Shown in pieces: positions 1-58,400 of a DNA stretch of 64,000 nucleotides; position 1 is the stretch's first letter; each line of letters begins with the position of its first letter. The position numbers and the translations under genes were made by a program. Below the pieces are notes generated by a model. That model saw nothing but the letters and a program-made list of their open reading frames with translations, was not told the origin of the DNA and did not search any database. This DNA comes from Phalacrocorax aristotelis (Eukaryota; Chordata; Aves; Suliformes; Phalacrocoracidae): NCBI RefSeq assembly GCF_949628215.1, contig NC_134285.1, forward strand, positions 25,682,797-25,746,796, given 5' to 3'.

Positions 1-1193
1 TGGAGCTCCAGTAAAGAGAGATTTCTTGGTGTACATATCACCTCTGCTCATAAAGAGGCACTGACACCCTTATCTTGAGGTTTTTTCTGATGTGAGTAGA
101 GATCTTCCAACAGCTTAACGGCTGATGAAAGCACCCAGCCTGCAGAGAAAACAATCTATCTCTTGCCTAGGGAGCCAGAGATCCTCGTTACCTAACTGAG
201 GGGGGATAATAATTTCCCAAATCCCATAATATCTGTAGTGCAATAGCTTCTGCTTCAATGGCAGAGAGGTTATAAGGTCTCCCTGTACCTTCTGTACTCT
301 CCAGACAGAGGCAGGTGACACAGCTGCAGCGTGGACAGCTGCTGGGAGCAATGCTGAATTCATCTAGGAGGAATAGCTTCCTCTAGGCTCAATTTCACAG
401 TTGAGTGTATTTTGCAATAGAAGAAGGTAGTTACAAGAAAAGGGTCATTTCCAGATGAGGCATGTCCTTTCTGTTGCTCATCTTGTGATTGTGCCTGGCT
501 TGGTCTGGCTGGGGTTTCTGCTGTGCGATGAGGCTGGGTGCTGGGATCCCTTTGGCTTTGCTGAGAGCAGAGAGCCAGGGTCCCATGGGAGGACTCGGCA
601 GTGCCAGCCCCTCCCCGGGCACTGTCACCCACCTGTTTGCCAGTAATGAAGTTACTTGTGTTGCAAGGTCTGCCACCCCAGTGAACTCCTGCTTCCTCTT
701 GCACCATCCCAGCTGCACCCCATCCCCTGCCTGAAGCCCCTCCATCACTTCCACTCCAAATGCTTCCTTGTCACAAACCTATTTTTAGATGTATTGAACA
801 TAAACCAGCTGCCCCCACCGTTTAACAGAGCATCACTTAATTCGGCTGCTGAGATCACAGGTTTCTGCCAGCACAGGGATATAAAATTGCCAGACTGGGC
901 TTGGCCCCAAGGTCCATATATCCAAGACCCGAACTCCTGCTGTCAAATAACACTTGAGCTGGGAGAGGCTGTTTCAGCTCACACTGGTTTAACACCAAAG
1001 CAGAGCTAGGAACAGAAGACAAACCCAACTCCCAGCACTTCAGGACTTTCATTGCAGTCTGATAAATCCAAAAGGTTTTTAAGCAAGCTCTTTCTTCTCC
1101 TGGCAGCATAAAAAGTTGTGCGCTGAAGCAGCTACTTGCTGTTTAAATGCTAATATTGTTTATGTGTTTCCCTTTGGGCTCTTTCTTTTTCAG

Positions 1194-1448
1194 AGGACAG
1201 GACTCCAGCCCCTCCCACTGTGGCTGTCGGCAGGGCTCCTGCTGCCTTCTTGCTGGTTGAGCTTCTACTGGGCTCACCATCATGTGGCTTCCCCAGCTGC
1301 GGTGGTCCCCAAGGCCACCCGAGGCTGCATGGTGGGTGCTGAGGGCACAGACCTCCATGATCCCACCAGCTGTTGCCCCTGATATCAACAGGGGAGGATG
1401 GAAAGCCATGTTTGTGGCAAAAACTGGGCAAAGGTGGCACCTCCACAG
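1194..1448 (+). other. Splice-bounded candidate exon, non-coding if real
   Basis: A pyrimidine-rich acceptor (CTCTTTCTTTTTCAG) and a strong donor (CACAG|GTAAGA) enclose 255 GC-rich bases. All three forward frames contain stops, so it is not an internal coding exon. It could be a UTR or long non-coding RNA exon, or chance. Confidence 0.2.
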
Positions 1449-2993
1449 GTAAGAAGTACTTGGGATAATCCTGGAAGAGCTCTCATTTCCTCTTGTGTCC
1501 TTAGCTTTGATGGTGGTGCCCAAATGATGACTGCAATTAGTTAGATAATGCAGCTGTCCCAAGACCAGAGCCTGGAGAAGGGGGCCTTGTCCGGTGGGGC
1601 TTGCTTCACCCTTGTGCTGTGCAGGGCTTCTACTCCTCGGCTGTGAAAGCAGCATTTATCTTGGTGATGCTCCTCTAAAAGGGCAAATTGGGTAACGGGT
1701 GATAGTGTCCTTCCAAGCCTACTTTGACTCTTTCTCCTTGTCACCTTGGCTGGTTGTTCTCTGTACCCTTTCCTCCATGTAGGTCAAGAGCCAAAAGGTT
1801 GGTGTTACAGAAAAAACATACCAAAACTTTCCATGAGAAAACTATGATTTTTTTTTTTTTTATCCCTTTGCCTTGTAGCCAAGATGATGTGGACTTTCAC
1901 CTGCCACGGACATAGGAAGCTTCATGTTGTATATAAATCAAGCTGTGCCATGCCATCTTAAATTGGACATCCTGAAATTAGTCAGATTCTGGGAAACAAG
2001 CACTTAGTGCAGGCCAAATGTCACTCTGCTTTGTGGGGAGCTAATGGGAAGTGGAAATATAATCATGTTTTTTACTGCATATAAATGAGAACCCAGTCTC
2101 TCTTCTCCTGACCTGTCAGATAAAGTCTGAGATAGATCTGGAAATCTACTTGCTTGGGGATGTTTTTTCATCCTAAGTAGCTTCTCTTGCTTATCTGCTG
2201 AGTGATCAAACAGAGGCTGTTGATTTATTACCCCTTCTACTCAATACATGGGCTGCTGCTTATCCTGAGCACTGCACTCTGCTCTCAGAGGTCTCCTCTA
2301 ATGCCAGCACATTAACAGGGAGAGAGCTGCTCTGCAATTTAATTACAGGGAACATGACATTCCTGGATATTTTCCTTCCCCAGACACAGAGGCTCTAGAT
2401 TTACCTGGATTCCTCTGCACAAAGAGCTGAGTTGAGGGTCAATGCTAAATAAAGAGGGAAGGAAGAAGGCTGCACATGAAACTCTTCCACGCTAACACCA
2501 AGGAGTTTGCAAGCTGAGCCAGCCCTCAGCAGCAAACAGAAACCTCTGATCATGTGGATAGGGGCAGAAAATGTTGCAGCCCAGGGTTGAAAACATCCTT
2601 TAGGTAAAAATTAATCTGCCCCAGTTTGGTAAAGGGGGAAGGTCTGATTAGAGGAGTGAAAATTGATGCCCAATTTGCAAGTAAAAGCAGAAAGTGGATG
2701 CAAAAAACTACTCATGAAGTGTCTGTATGACACTCCCATATACCAGCCAAATGAAAGCCCCATCATTTCCTACCCTGCCTTTATTTTGTACCAGCCCCTC
2801 TCCGAGCAAATTACTCTGGCAGATTCCCTTCCCAGTCTCTCAAGCTGTAAAGGGTCTTTCTGTAAAGCTAATACCCTTCTGCAGCATTTACCTAGCAGGT
2901 AGCTTGGAAGACAACCCAGCAGAAACAGGTTTTATTTTCTTTCACCACCAAGAGAACCACAGACTCATTCTTTTTTTTTTTTTTTTTCCACAG

Positions 2994-3044
2994 TGTGTGA
3001 AAAGTGACTTGGAGTATATTGAAGTGTACAGCGACTTCACGTGA
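2994..3044 (+). other. Candidate short terminal coding exon with an ITIM-like motif
   Basis: After a 17-base T run and acceptor CCACAG come 16 codons and a stop, CVKSDLEYIEVYSDFT. The segment LEYIEV fits the ITIM pattern (I/V/L/S)xYxx(I/V/L). A donor-like CAC|GTGAGG overlaps the stop, so it could also be internal. No upstream exons were recognised, and no gene name is offered. Confidence 0.2.
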
Positions 3045-6000
3045 GGGTCTCCTGGGATGCAGAAGCAGCTTGAGGCCTTTTTACCTCTTTTTCCCAACAG
3101 GGAGGTCACAGATGAGTGTTTTGTTTCTGCTTGAGGAATCTGAAGAATGCCTGATCATATATTTTTATTCCTGATTTAAAAAACATTAGGGAAATCAAAG
3201 TAAAAATTACTTGCTTTCTTACTTGATCATGTTTTCAATAGCACATTATGTCCCAGCCCTGCCAAAAGCTACAGTCTAGGGGACTCAGGTGCTGCTGGAG
3301 GGAGGTTTGACCATGCTGGGAGCTCCTGTCTGCTGTCCAGACCTCCCTCCTGCACAGCTTTCCCTGGCCCCCAGGGCAGTGCTGCTGGGGGGCCTGCGCT
3401 CAGACTGCCAGAAGCTTGTTTTAGGTAGAAAAAGCTCTTTTTGTTTTAGACATGTGGATTTCTAGACAGATACCAGGGTACGATTTTGAGTAAAATGGGG
3501 TATGGGCTGTTCAAGTATCCCAACAGGAACCAGTGTGCAGCCGACCCAGGAGAGATGGGCAGCATCGTACCTGTGACACTGGCTTGAGGACAAAGCCCAG
3601 TCTCAAAAAGCCTGGTTATCTGCCCCATTGTGTGGTCTTGTTAAAATTGGGTGATTCTGCATCTTTAAGGGCAAAATAAAATTTAGCTGTTCTCCTAACA
3701 CACAAGAAACCAGGTGGTGGGACAGGGGGAAGAACAGCAGTTTATTTGCACGTGACTCTAGCAGAGCTGTTGCTGGAGGCACACAGCAGAAGCAGGGTCA
3801 CAGATGTGTGACTGAGCATGCAACATGGAAGCAGTTTTTCTCCTGATCCTGTGGTTCCGGCTGTCCCTAGCAAGGTGTTTTGGCAGCAGTGGTGATGCAC
3901 TACCTGCCCTCACACTCCCTTTTCCCAAACTCCCTGCCATTGCGGCTTGCCCAGCTGCTGCACGCTGTTTCTTTCTGAAATTTAAGGCATGAAAAAAATC
4001 TCAATTCTAATCAAGTGGCCAAGGCACCACGGCTGCTCCTTGGGGCTGTCTATGAGCTGGAACAAGTGCCATCTTCACAACTGGCCTGTGGTACTTGTCT
4101 GCCTGCCACATCCTTGAGCATGGACCATTGGTGAGTGTGGTGCAGGTCAGCCTGACCTCATGTAACTGTTTGGTCCATGAGAATAGTATGAAACAACAAA
4201 ACGTCATGAAGCATAATTCCTTGTTACTGAGGGAAAAAATGTTTTAGGCCAATCTGCCAGGTACTGTAATGTAAGGATGTGAGAATTTGACTTAAAAACA
4301 TGTGATAGAAACTTTAATGCCAAGCTCTGCCAAAAAAACAACCTGGGGAAAGAACAGTAGAACACTAAAAATAAAAATATATGTATTGCCAAAAACCTCC
4401 CCCATTATCTGCAGGAAGATGGCAACAAGAGTTCAGATGGCTGAAAGGACTGACACAGGAAAGATTAATAGAGCTGATTATTTATATGTTCGGAACCTGA
4501 CAGATACCGGGGGTGGAGAGGGGGGATGTGTCCTGAAGGGATGGGGTCACACACAGCCCAAAACAGGGAGCAACTGCTGAAGGGTGCAAATGGCACTGCT
4601 GAGATGAGATGGGGAAAAATGAAAAAACACTGGCTGACAGCCAGGAGACTCTGACCGTGAGATCAATAATGCTGTTTTAGATGTAAAGAGTGTTTGATGA
4701 ACACAGTGAGGAAAGGGGTCTCAACTGGCAAGTCAGAAGATTTATTCCTCTGGTCCTAAAATGGCAATAATGGCGTGAAGCACCAAAAAATAGAGGTTCT
4801 ATGTTTTAGCTCCATAAATGGAGGTGGGGGATCCTGTATGGGCAGATGTGGCCAAATTGTTCTTTTCCCCAAGGACTGTGGAAACAGCTCTTATGAACAA
4901 GACAAGGAGATTGATGGGTACCACAAGGTCTAGCCATCCTTGTAGTGAGATGGCTTTTCCTTCCCACAGCTCTTTGATTGCAGAGCTCATCTCCTGCCTT
5001 AGTCTGGGCACTGAGGCTCTCCCAGTGCATGGAGAGGCTGTGCACAGCAAACTTGGACACAGTTCTTCCTGACAGGTTATTTGAAAGATGGACTATTTAA
5101 AAGCATGCTTGCAGCAGCCAAAAGGGATGTGGTAGCATGTAGCCTGGATCAGTGATGTACAGCTGTCCAGGTCAATGTTTTTTCAGTGAAATACAATGAA
5201 CAGTCATGAGCCAAAGGATGATTCAACTTCAGTGGTGTGTTTGGGGATGGGTGGGAGCCAGAGAGAGAGGGGCTAAAAAGTGTTGGCAGACTCCTGAAAC
5301 CAGAGACAGTAAATAGGATGAGATGATACTAATGGCCTGGGGTGTGGAAGGGTTTGCCTGGCCCCACTTGCAGCATGCATAGTGCTTGTCAGTCCTAAAG
5401 CTATTTGGGGAACCCCAAAATTCACATGCACAGCACATGAAACAGGCAGAGAAGGATATTATTTTCCATGAGGTGTTAAATGATTGTTGCTAATGATCTT
5501 TTCTGTCATGCCAGCTGCATTTCAGAGCAAAACTGGTCACTGCAGGGGCTGCTAATTCCTTATCACCACTGGTTCAGGCTGCAAGGCAGGGTCACCACTT
5601 TCTGCTAGAAACCAGCCTGAGTGGCAGTCAGTGCTGCTGGATGCTTGCACACTGCTTGGATGGTGTTTACCATCCTCAGCTGCGTTCCTCCTACACCTCT
5701 ACCAGGCCCCCAGCAGTAGCTGTGGCTTCCTACAGCCCTAAAGAAATGAAATTTCATCTAAATGAAATTAGAGGTTTGGATGGAGACCAGGCATTGGAGA
5801 TGTGCAGGTAAGATAATACCATCTTGTCTCAGAAGGCGCAATGTCATCTGATAGCTCACCCATTGCCATAGAAACCTGTGCCAAAATTTTTACATTTTCT
5901 TTCCTTTCCAACAAGATTTCCAGCATTTGTTGTGAAGGTGTGGGGGTGTGAAATATTCCTAAAAGCATGAACTGGGCTGTGGAATGGGGAGCTGTTTCCA

Positions 6001-7290
6001 ATGAGGTTAGTTCAAGTGTCTAGGGAATAAGTAGCAATGTGTAGCACTTTTTTCCTTTGGGCGTGGGTTTCTAGAGATGGGAAGGCAGCAAGGAGAAAGG
6101 TTTAGCTCTGGTGGATGTGGTGTGAGCTCCTGCCACAGTTATATGGCTGTAGTTTGCTCCTCTTTAGGCCTCTATTTGGTTCAAAGCTACATCCGCTCCA
6201 CCTCCAGCAGCACATTTCTGCTGCGTAATATCAATATATAAATATTAATGATATTTATATAAACTGAAAAGCTGAGGTAAACAGTACACTGAAAATTTAC
6301 TTCATTTATTTTAAAGCTTTGGCTTTTCCCTGCATATTTCATCCCACCTGCCTTTGGCCTGCTAGCCAATGTAACACAGCAGTAGAGCAGGGGTATGTTT
6401 CCTTCCTTCTCTGGTCCCCCTGCCCAAGTTATTGGTTGGCTGATGCACTCTTGTACTAGTAAATTATTTAAGGTTTGCTATCTCATGGCTTCAAGAGCTA
6501 TGGCTACTCTGTCCGGTGTTTCTGCAGAGTTTTGTGGTCAGAGCTCCGGTTCCTTTAGGATACCTGAAGCCACCAAGTGTTAGTGGAGAAGATGTCATAC
6601 CATTCTTACTTGATGCATCAACATGAAAACTGCTGTTGATTATGTCTGTAGGGGCAAACTCAGGACACCAAGAGTCTCTAAGAAGTTTGCTATGAAACTG
6701 CTGACAGGATCAGTCAGTGTCTGTTGCGGGTAGGAGCTGAGAGGTGGTCAGGAGCTGTGTTGGCTGGCCCAGGGACACTGGTTTCTGTGGGTGTCTCTGG
6801 GGATGGGACAATGAATGCACAGGAGTCCAGCTCTGCTGCCAGGCAGCCATGTGCAGTCTGGGCTGCACCAAAAACCCCTTGCGCATTTCAGCGACTGCTC
6901 CACTTACTGCAGTCGCTATCTGCGTGGCTGTGGCACCTGGGATGCCCATCAGAAATGTGTGACCGTAAAGAGGAGGGTGTTCCTTCCTGCTGGTCCTTGA
7001 GCTCAGCCATGTGATGCTCGAGCACCCAGGCAGAGCTGCATGCTGGGCTCCTCTGCTTGGAGAGATCAGAGTCTTCCTCTGCAGAGCGAGTGGAAGGTGG
7101 ATGCACTGACTCCAACAGGACCAAAAGCCAGGGACTCAGCCCCCCAGAATGTGGCAGTGGTGGGTTTGTGTCCACTCAAGAGAGGTGCAGATGTGGGGTT
7201 TCATATCCCTGGTGACTGTTGTGCCATCCCTGGGGTGGGGGGAGCATGGCCTCCTCAAACCACAGCAGCCATGGTTTAATGTGGTGCTGA

Positions 7291-8130
7291 CAGAATCGTA
7301 GAATCACAGAATGCTTTGAGTTGGAAGGGGCATTTAGAGGTCATCTAGTCCAACCCCCTTGCAGTGAGCAGGGACATCTTCAACTAGATCAGGTTGCTTA
7401 GAGCCCCATCCAACCTTACCTTGAATGCTTCCAGGGATGGGGCATCTACCACGTATCTGGGCAAACCATTCCAGTGCTTTATCACCCTCATTGTAAAAAA
7501 TGTTTTCCTTATATCCAGTCTAAATCTACCCTCCTTTAGTTTAAAACCATTACCCCTTATCCTGTCACAACAGGCTCTGCTAAAAAGCTTGTCCCTGACC
7601 CCACCTTTCTTATAAGCCCCCTTTAAGTACTGAAAGGCCACAATAAGGTCTCCCCGCAGCCTTCTCTTCCCCAGGCTGAACAACCCCAACTCTCTCAGCC
7701 TGTCCTTACAGGAGAGGTGCTCCAGCCCTTGGATCATTTTTGTGGCCTCCCCTGGACCTGCTCCAACAGTTCCATGTCCTTCTTGTGCTGGAGTCACCAG
7801 AGCTGGATGCAGCACTCCAGGTGGGGTCCCACCAGAGTGGAGTAGAGGGGCAGAATCCCCTCCCTCGACCTGCTGGCCACGCTGCTGGTGATGCATCCCA
7901 GGATGTGATGGGCTTTCTGGGCTGCAAGTGCACTCTGCTGGGTCATGTCCAGCTTTTCATGCCCCAGTACCCCCAAGTTCTTTTCCACAGAACTGCTCTC
8001 AATCCCTTCATCCCCCAGCCTGTGCTGATGCTGGGTGTTGCCCTGACCCAGGCGCAGGACCTTACACTTGGCGTTGTAGAACTCCACGAGGTTCTTGCAG
8101 GCCCACCTTTCCAGCCTGTCTAGGTCAAGT
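7291..8130 (-). mobile_element. CR1 LINE, 3' fragment, antisense to CLUAP1
   Basis: On the + strand it begins with the reverse complement of the CR1 tail (AGAATCACAGAAT) followed by the familiar TTGGAAGGGGC and GTCCAACCCC blocks. The minus strand keeps an open frame at 7384-7896 reading as the C-terminal end of the CR1 ORF2 reverse transcriptase protein, with the conserved blocks [17 protein letters not shown] and VIKHWNGLP. Similarity fades near 8130, so the element is 5'-truncated at about 840 bases, the normal fate of CR1 copies. It ends about 430 bases before the CLUAP1 start codon. Confidence 0.93.
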
Positions 8131-8466
8131 ATCTGTACCAGTGGGTCTTTGAAAATGCTTGATGATGGCTCTTAGTCTTCCCTCCCTGCTCCCTGAATAA
8201 CACATTTAACGCAGGCTCTGCAAAGGTGAGGCTGGATGTTGCCTGAGGTAGACTGCTGGTACCTCAGGGTATGCCGGTACCCTCTGGAGCAGCCATCCCA
8301 CCGGCAGGCCCTGCCACCCCGCAGAGCCAAGGGGAGGCCGGGCGACCGGCGGGGCCGCTCGCTTTCGCCGCCCCGGCTGGTAAGAGGGTGCCCGGGGCCC
8401 GGCCTGCCGCCACGGCCCTTTCACTTTCCGCAGGAGTTTGGCCCGGCCGCTGCGCCGTAGGGTGGG

Positions 8467-8480
8467 GTTGCCGTGGCGAC
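8467..8480 (+). promoter_or_regulatory. RFX X-box in the CLUAP1 promoter
   Basis: GTTGCCGTGGCGAC is an imperfect palindrome with two six-base half sites separated by two bases, the layout of the RFX X-box (family pattern close to GTNRCC-N2-RGYAAC). It lies 84 bases before the start codon, inside the CpG island. RFX factors drive ciliary and IFT genes, and the worm orthologue dyf-3 is a known X-box gene, so the location is functionally sensible. Confidence 0.75.
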
Positions 8481-8498
8481 GAGCGGCGCGGCCTAGTG

Positions 8499-8528
8499 CG
8501 GCGGCGGCGGCAGCAGCAGCAGCAGCAG
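8499..8528 (+). repeat. CGG/CAG triplet repeats in the CLUAP1 5' leader
   Basis: Four CGG units run directly into six CAG units, 37 bases before the start codon. Probably within the 5' UTR. In the upstream-open frame they would encode short Arg and Gln runs. Such triplets vary in length between individuals. Confidence 0.85.
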
Positions 8529-8564
8529 GCGGAGGCCCGCGGGCTACTCTGGGCTTCCCCGGCG

Positions 8565-55483
<46,919 letters not shown>

Positions 55484-58400
55484 GTAAGTGGGATTTCTGC
55501 ACCGTTTCTGTAGCAGAAAAATTGTTAAGTGCTGGCTACTTGATTTATAAGTATCCACTTACAAGCAGAGGGTACATGGGATAGATGACATAGTCAACAG
55601 GCTATGTTAGAAAAAGTGGAATTATAACAACTTTAAAAGTACAATGGTGAAATAGGGAACTTAACCTCTGTGAAATGCTCCTCTGCCTTGTAAATTTTAC
55701 CTGCAGTGCTGAGGGATGAAAAAAGTAATCCACTAAACATGCTGTGCAATTACAATGAGCAGCTTTTAGGCTTCATTTTACTATTATCCAAGCCCGTACA
55801 GCCTGGCTGTGGACACAGTGCTTGCCCCAGCACGATGGGATTGCTGATGAAAGGTTGGTTTGCGAACAGACTTGGTTAGGTGATTCTACTCAGCAAAATG
55901 CTTGTGGGCAGGTGAGCAGTACCATTGGTTTGTGGGAGGCTTGGCTGCCTCATATTACACATGTGCTTGTGTGCCTTGCAGAACTGGAGTATAATTTCTG
56001 TCCTCAGCAGTGAGCCTGCCACATTGCATGGCACAGAGTTTGATTATGTTTGGACAAATTCTTTATGATGTGTCTATCAGATCATAACTTTAATAGATTA
56101 AAACTCTGAGTTTGAAATCCTCTTTAATGTCGCTAATCTTCAAAGTGGGGTCCATGTTTGCCTCCTTGAATTTGCTTTATTTTAGTGTACCTGCAAAATG
56201 TGAATGCAATTAAAATTTGGGGGTTTTCTTCTTTTCTAAACTTACTTTTAATTAATTAGAATTCTAGCTGAGGATCAGAAGGGAATAATAACCTCCTGAG
56301 ATTTTGTAGAAGGCTAACAAACCAGATTTTGTTCCATTTGAGCCAAGCATCAGCAAGAAATTCCTCATTAATTACCCCTGTGAATTTAATATTGCAATAT
56401 GTGCATTTTTATACGGTAGTGGGAGAAAATAGAAGAGAAGTCAGTTCTCAGGATCAGAGGGAGAGTTTATGAAAGCTGAAATTGAGAAAGGACATAAACG
56501 TTGTGCTTCACTGTTTGTTTGCTGGAAGAGATTTTCAGAGCAAGGTCAAGAAAAAGGAAATTCACTCATTTCTGCCCATCTTTGATCTACTCTTCTTATG
56601 TCAATGCAGTAAAAAGAGAAGAAGTTTTAGTTGAAGCATAGGATTTGTGATACAAATTACAAGAATGTGGAATTGTTGCAGGTATTTATACCAGTGAAAA
56701 AGTCCAGGTCCTGTTATCTGGCAGTTTACAGGGGAAATAAGTTCAAGAGGAGAACATCTATCATCAGTAATTAGTATATTATTAATTGATATGATTTTGA
56801 GTTATGAAGTATAATGTGAAAATTTGCTGAGCTGCTTTCTCCTCATCTGTGGATTTTTCACTTGGAAAACTATTAGTCATTTTGCATCTCTGAAATAATG
56901 TGAACCTTGCCTTTTAGTGAGTGATTTAACTGCCATCTAACAACATATGAATATGACTCTTAATGACCTAAAAATATAACCATAATACATCTTTATTCGA
57001 GTACTTAATTGTCATAATTAGTAATTATTCTAGTGATAAGAGCACCAGGATCCTGTTTTTTAAGTGCTGGCTCATTTATTGTCTGTCCCATAACGTTGGA
57101 AAATCAAGTAATCTTTGTCAGCTCTAGTCTACCTTTATCTGCACACAGTGTGGAAGTCTGCAGAGTTGCAGAGGTATAACTGGGGCAACCAATTTGGCTC
57201 TCAGAAGCTGTTTCCCCAGTCACAAGCATGGAGCGCAGCTTTGTTACTGGGTGCTGTAAGGTTAATTTATTGAATGTTGCAGAGCTCTCTGAGACCACAG
57301 CTTGTTAACATAAAATGATCAGGTATCCTTAGAAGAGACCCCACTCTCCTCCTCTCACTATTAGTTAATTTAAGCCCTTTATACAATTCACAATCAAGAG
57401 ATCTTGCTTTGATAAGAGAATGCAGAGGTTGGTCTCTTAAATGGCATAGTGCCCTATTAAGAATATGGTTACAGACAAGTTAGGTTAATCCCAGGATCCT
57501 AGCCGCAAGAAAAATCGGTGCAGCATCGCTGAGCAGCTTTGCCTGCCCAAACCTCCCCTGCAAAGGTTAATAGTGAAATTCACGCTAGAAATTGGAAGCA
57601 CGATAAGGGATGCAGTTTCTACTGTAGAAGATTCCCGAGAGCCCAACAACCTTGGTCTGGCAGTTAGTGATTTTATCAGCTAAGTACAGTGAGCATTGTG
57701 TGTCCTGTGGGGAAATGGTGTAAAGTGCTACAGGCATGAGCACTGAAACCTTTTTTCACCTGTGTTTGGAGATTCTGCATGCTACATCCCTCCTTCTAAG
57801 ATAGGATGTGCCCTGTTAATGAGACAGACACAATGAAGATTAAAGGAAGGCTTTTCTTCACTATCAGAAATGTTTTTCTAAAGTAGATTTTGGGAGGAAA
57901 AAATACTTCCTTATTCCACTTGCATTTTGAGTAATGCATCCCACACAAAGCAATGTGTTTTTATCCTAAGTTTTCTTCCATCTTCAGTTTGTCAAAAAAT
58001 TTAGGACTTTGTTGTCTAGGCCTTCAACCCAACAAATACATTGTGCCTGCTCGCAGGACTGTTAAAGCTCTGACTGGCAGACTCTGCTCTGACTTGGCCT
58101 TGCTCATGCAACAGGTTCTAGAGACAAAGGGATTAGCTTCTTCCTCTTGTGGGTCTGCTCAGTGGAAGATGGACAGGCTGGCCTGATGTCTCCTAGTATT
58201 CTAAGGCTCTCTGGCTGAATCTGAGCAACCTGATCCAACTGAAGATGTCCCTGCTCACTGCAGGGGGTTTGGACTAGATGACCTCTAAAGGTCTCTTCCA
58301 ACCCAAAGCATTCTTTGATTCTATGATTCTATGAATCTCGAAGGTCTGGGGTGGTGGGGTGAGCTTCATTTGAACAAATTCATTGCTTTCCTACACAGAG

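Larger units (their letters stand above)
1..7290. other. Intergenic region upstream of CLUAP1
   Basis: Mixed-composition sequence with many short chance open frames and several AATAAA words. I see no recognisable protein, RNA gene or complete mobile element. Only the weak exon candidates at 1194-1448 and 2994-3044, and a further T-run acceptor at 1878, stand out. Stretches 1195-1450 and 6700-7260 are more GC-rich than the surroundings. Confidence 0.6.

Noticed and set aside
1143..1655. 170-codon minus-strand open frame in the upstream region
   Set aside because: Composition is unremarkable, no domain is recognised and no splice or regulatory context supports it. Frames of this length occur by chance in GC-richer stretches.
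1879..1915. T-run plus acceptor followed by a short open end (QDDVDFHLPRT then stop)
   Set aside because: Much like the candidate at 2994 but shorter, with a weaker TAG acceptor context and no recognisable motif. Poly-T runs followed by AG are common by chance.
7384..7896. 170-codon minus-strand frame looking like a gene
   Set aside because: It is the C-terminal end of CR1 ORF2 and is annotated as part of the mobile element, not as a host gene.
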